A stretch of DNA of 64,000 bases, taken from Paenibacillus tengchongensis. GTDB taxonomy: Bacteria > Bacillota > Bacilli > Paenibacillales > Paenibacillaceae. The notes under the pieces are model-generated. The model saw nothing but the letters and a program-made list of their open reading frames with translations, had not been told where the DNA came from and made no database searches. Shown here piece by piece: positions 1 to 8,448 of the stretch. How positions within the stretch are numbered: position 1 is the first letter of the stretch; the number at the start of each line of letters is the position of its first letter. The position numbers and the translations under genes were made by a program. The DNA lies in the NCBI RefSeq assembly GCF_008973665.1, contig NZ_WACP01000001.1, positions 620,001-684,000 of the forward strand, given 5' to 3'.

Positions 1-1034
1 ACGGAGGTATACCCTCTGCCGAAGTCATCAATGGAGATGCTCACGCCATAGTCTTTTACAGCTTCCAGCAGCGGCACCGCCTCCGTCATATTGCGCACCA
101 TGACGCTTTCCGTAATCTCCAGCTCCAGAAAGCGCCCGTCCAGCCCATGCTCCTGGAGCGCCGCAGATACCTCTTCCACCAGCTCCGGCTGCAATTGATG
201 CGCCGATACATTCACGGACATCCGGAATGGCTTCAGCATCCGGACGCTCCAGTCCCGGGCTTGGCGGCAGGCCTCGCCGAGTACCCAGCGGCCAAGATGG
301 CCGATCATCCCGCTTTCTTCGGCAAGCGAAATGAAGTGGCCGGGCATAATGCGGCCCAAGCGGGGATGGTCCCAGCGAAGCAAAGCCTCCATGCCCTTCA
401 GTTCACCGCTTTCCAGGTCGATGCGCGGCTGATAGTGCAGCACAAGTTCATGGTGTTCAAGCGCCCGCTGCAAATCCCCTTTCCCCAAAGGCTGCTCCTC
501 CTGAACGCCGCTGTCTTCGGTGTATAGGCGTATAGGCTCTGTGCTCCCGTGAGGAATCTCGTTCATCGCCTGCTCCGCCTGGGCCAGGACCGTCCCCCAT
601 GGAGTTCCCGAAGCTCTGGCTATGGCCGCTCCTGCACAGAACCTCAGGTTGTATACCTCGTCAGCATACACATATTCTCCAGCGAGTGCAGCACATATGA
701 CACTGGCAATTCTGTAAACTAGGCGGGGATCTGTTTCCCGGCTCATTACAATGATTCGGTTGCCGTCAGCATTGTAGGTACAACCGGTGCTGTTCAGCAG
801 AGCGTCTACACGGCCGACCGCCAGAGTCATTAAAGCTTTTCCGGTGCGTCTACCCTTGGTACGGATAATCTCCGGGAGCTGCTCGGGGGCAAAGCATGTC
901 ACGGAAACAACAACCGGGTTTCCTTCACACGCATCCGGTGCATCAGACAAGTTTAAAGGACCGGAAGCGTCCTGGACAGAGTGGCGGACATCATTCATAA
1001 CCTTCAGGGGAGCAGGCTTATGGGGTTCAATCAT
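1..1034 (-). CDS. EAL-domain protein with degenerate GGDEF region (3' end outside window)
   Basis: Likely a cyclic-di-GMP phosphodiesterase or a c-di-GMP-binding regulator. About 344 residues are visible before the window edge. Residues 1-180 have the length and layout of a GGDEF domain but lack the GGDEF signature, so this half is probably inactive. From about residue 190 the sequence reads as an EAL domain: LHYQPRIDLESG, then MEALLRW carrying the E-A-L motif near residue 215, SVNVSAHQL, LEITES, and finally IDDFGRGYTSV at the edge, which matches the DDFGTGYSS loop that carries catalytic aspartates. The EAL core looks intact as far as it can be seen. The ATG at 1034 follows GGAGGTG with good spacing. 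No membrane segment or signal peptide is visible, so it is probably cytoplasmic. What lies after the DDFG loop cannot be judged. Confidence 0.85.
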   Translation of the reverse strand, partial: MIEPHKPAPLKVMNDVRHSVQDASGPLNLSDAPDACEGNPVVVSVTCFAPEQLPEIIRTKGRRTGKALMTLAVGRVDALLNSTGCTYNADGNRIIVMSRETDPRLVYRIASVICAALAGEYVYADEVYNLRFCAGAAIARASGTPWGTVLAQAEQAMNEIPHGSTEPIRLYTEDSGVQEEQPLGKGDLQRALEHHELVLHYQPRIDLESGELKGMEALLRWDHPRLGRIMPGHFISLAEESGMIGHLGRWVLGEACRQARDWSVRMLKPFRMSVNVSAHQLQPELVEEVSAALQEHGLDGRFLELEITESVMVRNMTEAVPLLEAVKDYGVSISIDDFGRGYTS

Positions 1035-1189
1035 ACGAGCACCTCCGTTATTCTCTTTTACAAGGTTTCAGCAGGGAAGGCAGCTATCAGGGATGATCCT
1101 TGGATCGCATTCTTACCGGTAAGTTGAGTGGATAAATGTAACATGTATTAAACTTTTCCAGATCAAAATATTCCTTAAATTCAAAATAT

Positions 1190-1235
1190 CAAAAAACAAA
1201 AAAGAAAGGAAGCGGCTTACCTCCGTTTCCTTTCC
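1190..1235 (-). terminator. Rho-independent terminator after the HPr kinase-like gene
   Basis: On the minus strand GAAAGGAA and CCG/TTCCTTTC form a stem that is followed by a run of T (TTTTTTG). It begins about 36 bases past the stop codon at 1271 and separates that gene from the EAL gene. Confidence 0.7.
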
Positions 1236-1270
1236 AGTCAAACTTATATATGCATACCGGGTCCCGCTTT

Positions 1271-2188
1271 TCAGCCCTGCATCCCGTTCTCGATCCGCTG
1301 CATGAACTCTTCCACAGCGCTGTAGCCAAGCTGTTTCAAATACCAGTTGTTGGCTGCCGCTTCGATCAGGCCGGCGACATCGCGTCCCGGCTGCAGCTGG
1401 ATTTCCAGATGCGGAATCTGCACGCCGAGATATTCCGTGAACTGCGGCACGACCTCCAGCTCATTGTTCAGCGCGTTCTCCCGCCATGGTGCAAGCTCTA
1501 TATCCAGCACAATCCGCGTCTCATCCTGAAAAGCCCGCCGTCCGTACTGGCGGACGACATTAATCAGGCCGACACTGCGCAGCGCCAGGAATTCGCGCGT
1601 CGTTTCGTTATGCGAGCCCAGCAGCGTCGCCGGTCCCAGCTTCTTCAGCACCACAATATCGTCCGCCACGAAGCGGTGGCCTCTGCGGATGAGGGTGTGG
1701 GCGGTTTCGCTTTTGCCGATGCCGGATTTGCCTCTGAGCAGGATGCCGATGCCCGACACATTGACGCACACCCCATGGATCGACAGCTCCGGGGCCAGCG
1801 CCTTCACCAGATAACTGTCGAGCTTCGCGATGAACTCGGTGGTCGTATCCGTCGTACGCAGCAGCGGAATGCCCTCCTGATCGCAAAACAGCTTCAGATA
1901 AGGAATCTCCTGCTGCCCCGAGGTCACAATGAAGCAAGGCGGATGGTACTTCACGATATTCCCGATATGCAGCTTGCGTTCTTCTACGCTGAGCGTCAGT
2001 AAGTAAGTAATTTCCTTGCGGCCGAGCACCTGAACCCTTTCCATCGGAAAAAAGTCAAAGTACCCGACAAACTCCAGCCCCGGACGGTGTGTCCGTGGGC
2101 GGGTAATTTCGCGGTCCATGCGGGATGCTCCCGCGAGTACCTCCAGATGAAACGTATCCGTTAGTTTTTGCACGGTGATCGATTTCAT
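1271..2188 (-). CDS. HPr kinase/phosphorylase-like protein (divergent)
   Basis: Homologous to HprK/P, the bifunctional enzyme that phosphorylates HPr on a serine in carbon catabolite control. The 305 residues match the family length of about 310. The N-terminal half holds the usual HprK-N pattern (HRPGLEFVGYFDFFP, RVQVLGRKE). The C-terminal half has IHGVCVNVSGIGILL, the P-loop GKSGIGKSE near residues 150-158 and FVADD. The family signature EIRGLG is replaced by ALRSVGL, so the glutamate and glycine usually found there are absent. It stands beside an ABC exporter and not beside lgt, where the housekeeping hprK of Firmicutes usually lies, so it may be a second, specialised copy. The ATG at 2188 has AGGAGGAG upstream; an in-frame upstream ATG at 2224 lacks such a site. 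It is probably co-transcribed with the ABC gene 51 bp upstream. Confidence 0.82.
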   Translation of the reverse strand: MKSITVQKLTDTFHLEVLAGASRMDREITRPRTHRPGLEFVGYFDFFPMERVQVLGRKEITYLLTLSVEERKLHIGNIVKYHPPCFIVTSGQQEIPYLKLFCDQEGIPLLRTTDTTTEFIAKLDSYLVKALAPELSIHGVCVNVSGIGILLRGKSGIGKSETAHTLIRRGHRFVADDIVVLKKLGPATLLGSHNETTREFLALRSVGLINVVRQYGRRAFQDETRIVLDIELAPWRENALNNELEVVPQFTEYLGVQIPHLEIQLQPGRDVAGLIEAAANNWYLKQLGYSAVEEFMQRIENGMQG

Positions 2189-2239
2189 GTCCTTCTCCTC
2201 CTGCGGCTTGGCGCCGGGCTGCATTCCATGCTTGAATGA

Positions 2240-4012
2240 TTAGTTGGAGACCATTGTATCATTTTCCGGCGTCCGGTTGTATCTTTCGGATTCGGGTGCA
2301 GCAGCAGCCGCTTCGGCAGTCCTGCCGTCATTCCATAGCTTACGAAAGGGCGCCGAGCCCCGCAGCAGGGAAGCGAAATCTCCCTGTCCCACAAGAGCGC
2401 CGTGCTCCAGCATCAGGATCTGATCGGCCTCCTGAATGAAATTCAGCCGGTGCGCGACAATGAGCACGGTCTTCTCCCTGAATTCATGCAGAACGGTCTC
2501 CATGATCCGCTTCTCCGTAATGTTGTCGAGCGCCGAGACCGGCTCATCCAGAATGATCAGGCTGCGCTGCTGCACGATGGCGCGGGCAATGGCCAGCCGC
2601 TGCCGTTCGCCGCCGGATAACTTGAGCCCCCGTTCTCCGACCTCCGTGCCCAGACGTTCCGGCAGCGCCAGCACTTTTTGTTTCAGGGATACCTTGTCCA
2701 GCACCTCATACAGCTCCTCATCCGAAAGCCGCTGATCAAAATCGATGTTCCCCCGGATCGTGGTATCGAAGACCGGACTGTCCTGGGACAGATAAGAGAG
2801 ATGGTCATAGTAGCTGTCCAGGCTCAATTCGTCCAGCTCGCGGCCATCCAACAGGATGGAGCCGCCGCCTTTTTTGAGCAGACCCGCCAGCAGCTTCGCC
2901 ACCGTCGACTTCCCGCTCCCGCTGGGGCCTACCAGCGCAACCGTCGTCCCGCCCGCAATGGAGACTGACAGCTCCCGCAGAATACTGTTATTGCCATAAG
3001 CGAAGGATACGTCCTTCAGCTCGATATCGCCCCGCAGCTCCTGTACCGCCAATCCGGTATACAGATTCCGGTCCTCCGGCGCCTGGATGAACTCCGCAAA
3101 GCGCTCATACGCCACCCGGTTCAGTTTATAGTTCACGAAGAGTACATTGAAGATGGCGATCGGGGTATAGACTTTATCAATGAACATGATCAGGGCGACC
3201 AGTACCCCGGGAGATGTGCCGCCGGCCACTATACTCCGCACACCATAGAGGAGAACGCCCACCTTGATCACTGTTATAAACACCTCGAATATGGCAAAAA
3301 AAGACTCATGAATCATCTGCAGCCGGGCGCTTTGCTTGACAAGATGCTGCGCCGAAGCATTGATTGCTGCGATCTCCCGGTTATACCGCTTGTTCAGCCG
3401 GAACACCACCAGCTCCATAAAACCGCGCACCGAATACCGGGACACCGCCTCCTGCTCTGCCAGAATGGACGACTTCATCCGGTAGAGCACCTTCAGCAGC
3501 CTGCCCGCGATCACGAAGACCACGGCGTAGCCGGCCGCAATCACCAGCATAATCCGCATGTCGTAGAAACCGAGGAAGATAAGGCTGAACAGAATGGTCG
3601 GCAGCAGCTCATGCAGCGTCTGCAGCACAAAAGAATTCAGCATTCCTCCGCCCGCCGCCGCTCCGTTCTCGATGACCTTGATCATCTGGCCCGTGCCAAT
3701 ATTCTGATAGGCCTGATAGTCCATACGCGAAATCTTTGCCAGCGCCAGCACCTTCAGCCGCTCCGGAATCCCGTTCGCCAGCAGGGCGCTCGGATACTCA
3801 TCCACATAATTCAGCAGCGCCGCAGCGCCGCGCAGTAAGCCGTACACTACAATCAGGGCCGTCAATGTCTTCAGCGGGCTTCCGGCCACGGCGGTATCCA
3901 GTATTTCCTGTAGCTTTACAATTTCCAGGGCGCCCAAAGCCTGGATGATAAATCCCAGCGCAATATGCAGCAAGATCCAGCCTTTGAATTGAACCATACA
4001 CTGTTTGATCAT
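2240..4012 (-). CDS. ABC transporter, fused permease/ATPase (exporter type)
   Basis: A half-transporter of about 590 residues with an N-terminal membrane domain (about residues 15-300, several hydrophobic spans) and a C-terminal ATPase. The ATPase shows Walker A GPSGSGKST near residue 355, the signature LSGGERQRLAIARAI and Walker B LIILDEPVSALD, followed by the H-loop VAHRL. This is the architecture of exporters of lipids, peptides or drugs, and it would work as a dimer in the membrane. The substrate cannot be read from sequence. The ATG at 4012 is chosen because GGAG lies 9 bases upstream; an in-frame TTG at 4027 sits too close to its own GGAG. The stop is 51 bp before the HPr kinase-like start, so the two are probably one transcript. 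Confidence 0.88.
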   Translation of the reverse strand: MIKQCMVQFKGWILLHIALGFIIQALGALEIVKLQEILDTAVAGSPLKTLTALIVVYGLLRGAAALLNYVDEYPSALLANGIPERLKVLALAKISRMDYQAYQNIGTGQMIKVIENGAAAGGGMLNSFVLQTLHELLPTILFSLIFLGFYDMRIMLVIAAGYAVVFVIAGRLLKVLYRMKSSILAEQEAVSRYSVRGFMELVVFRLNKRYNREIAAINASAQHLVKQSARLQMIHESFFAIFEVFITVIKVGVLLYGVRSIVAGGTSPGVLVALIMFIDKVYTPIAIFNVLFVNYKLNRVAYERFAEFIQAPEDRNLYTGLAVQELRGDIELKDVSFAYGNNSILRELSVSIAGGTTVALVGPSGSGKSTVAKLLAGLLKKGGGSILLDGRELDELSLDSYYDHLSYLSQDSPVFDTTIRGNIDFDQRLSDEELYEVLDKVSLKQKVLALPERLGTEVGERGLKLSGGERQRLAIARAIVQQRSLIILDEPVSALDNITEKRIMETVLHEFREKTVLIVAHRLNFIQEADQILMLEHGALVGQGDFASLLRGSAPFRKLWNDGRTAEAAAAAPESERYNRTPENDTMVSN

Positions 4013-4291
4013 ACACTTCTGCTCCAATCTCCAAATGGGTATAGAAAAGCCGGGCCTTCCGCCTGCGCAAGCCTCAAGCTTGAGCAGACCGGTGTCCCGG
4101 CTTCGTCAGGATGACAATCCGGCACCGTTCCGAGTGTCTTAAGGATCTGGTCCAAAGGGCAGACTGCCCCCTTGGCGGCTGGTACGCGTCTTCCCCAGCC
4201 CGATCCCTAATTCCTCGGAACCATGCGGTATCTCATCACTTCACCTCATTTGCAAGATTTAACCAGATTGTAGCATAGGCATGCACGCGAT

Positions 4292-4400
4292 GACAATTGC
4301 TGAGCCGGACGACAGTCGTCCAAATACCAGACAATTGTTTACACTGGTGCTGACAATCATTCAATCGAGATGACAATTGTTCTTGCCGGCAATGATAATC
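4292..4400. promoter_or_regulatory. Ladder of GACAATTG-like octamers about 20 bp apart
   Basis: The 486-bp gap between the ABC exporter start (4012) and the ADP-ribosylglycohydrolase stop (4499) carries six related octamers: GACAATTG at 4292, GACAGTCG at 4311, GACAATTG at 4330, GACAATCA at 4352, GACAATTG at 4372 and GATAATCG at 4393. Their spacing is 19, 19, 22, 20 and 21 bp, about two helical turns each time, so all would lie on nearly the same face of DNA. It sits about 280 bp upstream of the exporter. A 12-bp palindrome CTCAAGCTTGAG lies nearer the gene at 4072-4083. Whether this is an operator region is inference. Confidence 0.45.
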
Positions 4401-4498
4401 GTCTTTTGGCCGATTGACTAGCCCGTTCTGCGGCTGATTGACCCCCATACTGGCCGGGTAGTTCATCAGCCGCTTGTTTCCTTCGCGCAGGGTGCTGC

Positions 4499-5425
4499 TT
4501 ACCGCTGCACCCGTTCGGTGTACAGCCTGCCGGCGTATTCCTCAATCAGCCCGCCCAGGGCAAGCTTCTCCCGCCATCCGGCAGGAATGCCGGAGCGGCC
4601 GTAATAGGCGCCGGCAATCTGGCCGTACACGGCGCCGGTGGTGTCGGCGTCGTTGCCGAGATTGACGGCCAGCAGCGCGCCTTCGGCGAAGCTTGCCGAC
4701 CGGTCGAACGCCCACAGCGCCGCTTCCAGCGATTCCACCACATAACCGGTGCCCTGAATCTGCGGAGGTTCCTTGAGTTTATACGAGCCCTGCGCGATGC
4801 TGAGAATATGGGGCGTCAGCTTGTCCTCCGGCAGCCATTCACGGAAGGCCTGCGGAGCAAGCATTTCTTCCTTGCTCCAGCCGTGCAATCCGGCGAGAAT
4901 GTACGCCGCCAGCAGCCGGCAGGCGGCCAGGCATTCGCTGGCGGCATGGGTCGTGCGGGAGCTGCGGGCGGCGTATTCCACGGCAGCCGGCGGATCAGCC
5001 GCGTAATACATGACGACCGGCGCCAGGCGCATGATCGAGCCGTTCCCGGCAGCGAGCGGATCATCCGAGCCGCTGTAGGGCTCGCCGTCCGCCGCAAAAC
5101 GCAGCAGCGCCGCACGGGTGGCATTGCCGATGTCGAAGCACTCGCCGGTGCTGCTTAAATGCCCGTGGCGGAACCACCTGAGATAGCGCGACATCTGGTC
5201 GGCGGGGTCAAAGCCCTGCTGCTCCAGCAGGCTCTCAGCCAGACACAGCGCCATCGACGTATCGTCCGTCCACTGCCCGGGCTGCAGGCCGAAGACGCCG
5301 CCGCCAATCATCTCCCCGATCGGCGCAAACGTGCCGGGCGCCTTGAACTCGGCGGTAGTCCCCAGTGCATCGCCCGCCGCCAGCCCCAGCAAGCAGCCGG
5401 CGTACCGTTCCTTGTCCAGTCCCAT
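4499..5425 (-). CDS. ADP-ribosylglycohydrolase family protein
   Basis: Member of the DraG/ARH family, which removes ADP-ribose from proteins or small molecules with a two-metal centre. The 308 residues are close to family size. The metal-binding signatures are present: GLAAGDALG at the N-terminus, QWTDDTSMAL near residues 51-60 and NLGNDADTTGAVYGQIAGA near residue 257. AGNGSIMRLAPVV, the central conserved block, is also present. No signal peptide is seen, so it should act in the cytoplasm. No DraT-like ADP-ribosyltransferase lies nearby, so the substrate is unknown. The second of two in-frame ATGs (5425) is chosen because AGGAGGA lies about 6 bases before it, whereas the first (5431) abuts that site. 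The oxidoreductase upstream ends 89 bp away and may be co-transcribed. Confidence 0.87.
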   Translation of the reverse strand: MGLDKERYAGCLLGLAAGDALGTTAEFKAPGTFAPIGEMIGGGVFGLQPGQWTDDTSMALCLAESLLEQQGFDPADQMSRYLRWFRHGHLSSTGECFDIGNATRAALLRFAADGEPYSGSDDPLAAGNGSIMRLAPVVMYYAADPPAAVEYAARSSRTTHAASECLAACRLLAAYILAGLHGWSKEEMLAPQAFREWLPEDKLTPHILSIAQGSYKLKEPPQIQGTGYVVESLEAALWAFDRSASFAEGALLAVNLGNDADTTGAVYGQIAGAYYGRSGIPAGWREKLALGGLIEEYAGRLYTERVQR

Positions 5426-5514
5426 CCTCATTCCTCCTTCTGTGCTTCAAATATCACCTGCCGAAGGCAGAACACTGTGAATTCATACAGGCAAGCCGGT
5501 TTAGCTAATACGGC

Positions 5515-6516
5515 TCATTCTTCCCCCGGATACTTCAGTCCCCATTGCCCGCGGACCTGGTCGAGCAGCTGCATAATCGCCAGCGATTCATCAAGCGGCA
5601 TGACCGGGCTTTCCGTCAGGCCCGCTTCCAGGCAGCGGCCCACTTCCTCGGCTTCGAACGAATAGCCGATGGACTCCCGGCTGTCCTCGAAGACCTCCGC
5701 CAGCTCACCGCCTACGTACAGCTCGGCTGACTTCGGATTGACGAGCGTCCCTTTGACGATGATATGGCCTTCGGTGCCAAACACATGCGCTTCCTCCAGC
5801 AGGTTCAGCCGCACGCCGCCGCTGAGGGCTGCCGCTTTGCCGCCGCCGTAGGAGAGCAGCAGCGAGAAATGCTCGTCCACTCCGGTCTCCCCGATATGGA
5901 CGGTGCTGGCCACGCTTTCCGGATGCGGCCCGAACACCATGGAGGCGAAGGATACCGGATAGATGCCGACATCCAGCAGCGCCCCGCCGCCCAGCGCCGG
6001 ATTCAGCAGACGGCCTTCCGGGTTCCAGTCCGCCTTGAAGCCGAGGTCGGCCTGCACCAGCCGGACCTCGCCGATCCGCCCGGATGCGATCCATTCGCGC
6101 ACCTTCACGTTGGCCGGAATGTAGCGGCTCCACATCGCTTCCATCAGGAACAGCTTACGCTCGCGGGCGTAAGCGACCACTTCCTCCAGCTCGCCGCTGT
6201 TGACCGTGAACGGCTTTTCGCACAGCACGGCTTTGCCGGCGCGCAGCGCCAGCAGCGCGTTCTCCTTGTGGAACGGATGCGGCGTTCCGATATATACAGC
6301 GTCCACCTCCGGATCATTCACCAGCTCCTCGTAAGTGGCATAGGCGACCGGAATGCCGTGGTTCTTGGCAAATTCATCGGCGCTCTCCTGATTACGCGAG
6401 CCTACCGCATAAGCAACTCCATTGCTGGCATGGGCCAGATCCGTAGCAAACTGATGGGCGATCCACCCGGTACTGAGTATTCCCCATTTTACCTTGTAAG
6501 CGTTGTCTTGAGTCAT
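5515..6516 (-). CDS. Gfo/Idh/MocA-family NAD(P)-dependent oxidoreductase
   Basis: A dehydrogenase of the family that acts on sugars, inositols and related polyols. Residues 1-125 form the Rossmann domain, with GILSTGWIA as the nucleotide-binding loop, VDAVYIGTPHPFH and the family motif CEKPFTVN that carries the conserved lysine. The C-terminal alpha/beta domain includes GGGALLDVGIYPV, which holds the usual aspartate and tyrosine region. The length of 333 residues is normal. The substrate cannot be told from sequence; the wider carbohydrate-rich setting makes a sugar likely. The ATG at 6516 follows a GGGAGAGGAT site. A promoter-like sequence with an overlapping palindrome lies just upstream. 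Confidence 0.87.
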   Translation of the reverse strand: MTQDNAYKVKWGILSTGWIAHQFATDLAHASNGVAYAVGSRNQESADEFAKNHGIPVAYATYEELVNDPEVDAVYIGTPHPFHKENALLALRAGKAVLCEKPFTVNSGELEEVVAYARERKLFLMEAMWSRYIPANVKVREWIASGRIGEVRLVQADLGFKADWNPEGRLLNPALGGGALLDVGIYPVSFASMVFGPHPESVASTVHIGETGVDEHFSLLLSYGGGKAAALSGGVRLNLLEEAHVFGTEGHIIVKGTLVNPKSAELYVGGELAEVFEDSRESIGYSFEAEEVGRCLEAGLTESPVMPLDESLAIMQLLDQVRGQWGLKYPGEE

Positions 6517-6557
6517 TTAAGAACATCCTCTCCCGCGTAGCTGTATTCGTTCATTTG

Positions 6558-6596
6558 ATTCTATCAAACTGTTATTGAAGTGTCCAAGACTTGGAC
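6558..6596 (-). promoter_or_regulatory. Candidate sigma-A promoter with a palindrome on the -35 box
   Basis: On the minus strand TGGACA (6581-6586), a 17-bp spacer and TAGAAT (6558-6563) form a good vegetative promoter ending about 40 bp before the oxidoreductase start at 6516. The 15-bp palindrome GTCCAAGACTTGGAC (6582-6596) overlaps the -35 box, which suggests a repressor site. Confidence 0.5.
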
Positions 6597-6753
6597 CGTT
6601 ATTTGCTTAAGAAACGATAGTGGTTGGACGTGGAACGTTGGATTGATTGGGAACAGCGGATTGAAGAGCTGTGAAGTGCTGCTGTGGATTAAATCGAGCA
6701 TGGCTGAAGCAACGCGATCAAGAAGTCATTAACAGGATTGAGCGCCGGCTATA

Positions 6754-6938
6754 CAGTTGGAAAATCGCCACTTAATTCATCAATACGGAGGATAATCGTA
6801 AAGCCAGTTGGATTATCGCCACTTAATGCGGGGGTATATAGTTGCTTCTGCTGATATTACTCCAATTAAGCAGCGATAATCGAATTAGATTGCTCAGATC
6901 CGCGAAAACGGCAAAATTAGTGTGCGAAAATCAAACTA
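6754..6938. repeat. Four-motif intergenic repeat element, copy A
   Basis: A 22-bp motif of consensus TAGTTSGAT-WWTCGCCACTTAA occurs forward at 6754-6775 and 6805-6826, then inverted at 6866-6887 and 6917-6938. Starts are 51, 61 and 51 bp apart. The linkers are 29, 39 and 29 bp. It fills much of the 652-bp gap between the oxidoreductase start (6516) and the MazG-like stop (7169). I see no gene in the rest of that gap. Confidence 0.85.
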
Positions 6939-7168
6939 TATATGTTGGACTGTAAAATTAACTTGAGCCTCAGATCGCAACTGCGGGGGATGTTTGGACT
7001 TCCGGCCGCGGTCGCCAGCGCTTCTCCAGTTCCAAGCTTCGCCTTCGCACTCCCATCTCTTTTGTTCAACTTATATAGCACCGTGACAGGCCGCCATTTG
7101 CTCCATAATCGGGAACTGCAGTGTCTTCCATCAAGTCCTACCATCAAGCAGCTAGTCCCCGGTTGTTG

Positions 7169-7492
7169 CTACTCTTCTATCCCCAGCAGCATAATCCGCT
7201 TCGCGAATCCGCCGCGTTCCCCGGCCTTGCGGGCCCGGATCGCTTCGAGTCTGGCCGGGTCGGCCCCGTGGACTCCTGCCAGCACATGGATGACCTCCAG
7301 CAGGTCGGCCAATTCCTCCAGCGCCTCGTCTGAAGTATCCGCTGCCAGATATTCCTCCGCCTCCTCGCGTAATTTGGTGCGCAGTGCCGTTATGTACTCT
7401 TCCGTCTCCAAGATTCTTGTAGTGCAGGTGCGGCCTTGGACGGCAATCAGTGCCGGAATCTCATCCCGCACCAGCTTCGGGTAGGTTGGCAA
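7169..7492 (-). CDS. MazG/PRA-PH-like nucleotide pyrophosphohydrolase
   Basis: A small all-alpha protein of the MazG/phosphoribosyl-ATP pyrophosphohydrolase superfamily, which hydrolyses nucleoside triphosphates or related compounds to the monophosphate. Seen: YPKLVRDEIP at the start, LREEAEEYLA and EELADLLEVIHVLA, which supply the acidic residues that bind magnesium. The start is uncertain. Family members begin close to the KLVRDxIP block, and the TTG at 7492 has AAGGG about 10 bases upstream; in-frame alternatives are an ATG at 7510 and a GTG at 7528, neither with a good ribosome site. It follows a Nudix gene at a short distance, so the two probably form a nucleotide-pool cleaning pair. Confidence 0.78.
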   Translation of the reverse strand: MPTYPKLVRDEIPALIAVQGRTCTTRILETEEYITALRTKLREEAEEYLAADTSDEALEELADLLEVIHVLAGVHGADPARLEAIRARKAGERGGFAKRIMLLGIEE

Positions 7493-7543
7493 TTCGCTCA
7501 ATCCCTTCATTAATATAATAATGATCACGCATATAATTGCGCC

Positions 7544-7933
7544 TCACACGCGGTCGCTTCTGATCCGCTCCACAAAAGGCACATCCGCCGGTGTGAACCC
7601 ATACTCTCCCAGTTCGTCCGGCAACGCCCAACAGTATTCGTCATGGTCAGTCAGCATAATCTCTCCTCCGGTATACGCCGCCTCCCAGGCAATAAGCCGG
7701 ATTTGCACATTTCCGTAATCATGCTCATTCACTCCGAAATACCGCACGGGTGTTACGGCAATATGCATCTCTTCCAGCAGCTCGCGGCGCAGACACTGCG
7801 CTGCATCCTCTCCGGCTTCCAGCTTGCCCCCCGGGAACTCCCATGCCCCCGCATGGGCCTTGCCGGCCCTGCGCCGCGCAATCAGAATCCGCCCCTCTTC
7901 ATTACGGATAATCGCCGCCGCCACTTCGATCAT
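7544..7933 (-). CDS. Nudix hydrolase, MutT-like
   Basis: A 129-residue Nudix hydrolase, probably acting on oxidised or unwanted nucleotides. The start MIEVAAAIIRNEEGRILIARR is typical of MutT-like proteins (here written in two parts: MIEVAAAIIR and NEEGRILIARR). The Nudix box reads GGKLEAGEDAAQ followed by CLRRELLEEMHI, so the G, E and REUxEE residues that bind metal are present, while the last glycine of the box is histidine. EFPGG precedes the box as usual. GAAGGGAGGACAGCGC lies just before the ATG at 7933. The stop is followed within about 50 bp by the MazG-like gene, which suggests one transcript. Confidence 0.86.
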   Translation of the reverse strand: MIEVAAAIIRNEEGRILIARRRAGKAHAGAWEFPGGKLEAGEDAAQCLRRELLEEMHIAVTPVRYFGVNEHDYGNVQIRLIAWEAAYTGGEIMLTDHDEYCWALPDELGEYGFTPADVPFVERIRSDRV

Positions 7934-8022
7934 GCGCTGTCCTCCCTTCTTCCAAGCAGGTTCTATTCTTTGATATTATAATGCACAGTGATTAATTGAT
8001 ACATGAACAAGATAGACCTATG

Positions 8023-8218
8023 CCAGAAGAAAGGAGGACGTCCAGACCTATCTGGACCGCATCAGGGCACTGGGTCTGGAGCTGAAGCCCCGCGGCTGCG
8101 GATTGGCGGTGAGGGGATTCCGCTTTATTTTTACGACTATGATAATAATCTGTTCGAGCTGCACACCGGGACGCTTGAGGAACGGCTGGCTTCCTATAAA
8201 GAAGCGGATCGCGGGTAG
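8023..8218 (+). pseudogene. Fragment of a fosfomycin-resistance FosB-like (glyoxalase-fold) gene
   Basis: The 3' end reads GEGIPLYFYDYDNN then LFELHTGTLEERLASYKEA and stops at 8218. This is the C-terminal block of FosB-type thiol transferases (compare the family pattern SIYFxDxDxHxxELHTGTLExRL). Upstream, in another frame, EDVQTYLDRIRALGLELKPR continues the same fold, so a frameshift lies near 8085-8095. The N-terminal two thirds of the roughly 140-residue protein, including the metal-binding histidine region, are missing. It is a decayed remnant and not a functional resistance gene. Confidence 0.6.
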
Positions 8219-8362
8219 AAGCGTTTGTCGGGCAAAATTAATTCTCCCTGCCTATATTCACATTAAAACTGGCCGTAACACTCTTGTAGCGGTTATTGTT
8301 CGGAATCGCATTAATCTCAACCTGCATAAAAGTACCATGACAATTGACGTGCTTATGTTCAT

Positions 8363-8417
8363 AAAAAAAGCCCTGCTCAGAACGGCTGCTGATGCCTCCA
8401 TTCCTAAGCAGGGCTTA
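8363..8417 (-). terminator. Rho-independent terminator after the YceI-family gene
   Basis: On the minus strand AAGCCCTGCT and AGCAGGGCTT pair and are followed by seven T residues. It lies about 30 bases past the stop at 8449. The 140 bp between it and the fosB remnant show no gene. Confidence 0.85.
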
Positions 8418-8448
8418 TGGTCTTCACTGATTCGCATGGCCTGTCCGC

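Noticed and set aside
4499..5425. ADP-ribosylglycohydrolase as the antitoxin of a DarT/DraT-type toxin pair.
   Set aside because: No ADP-ribosyltransferase-like gene is adjacent; the neighbours are an oxidoreductase and an ABC exporter.
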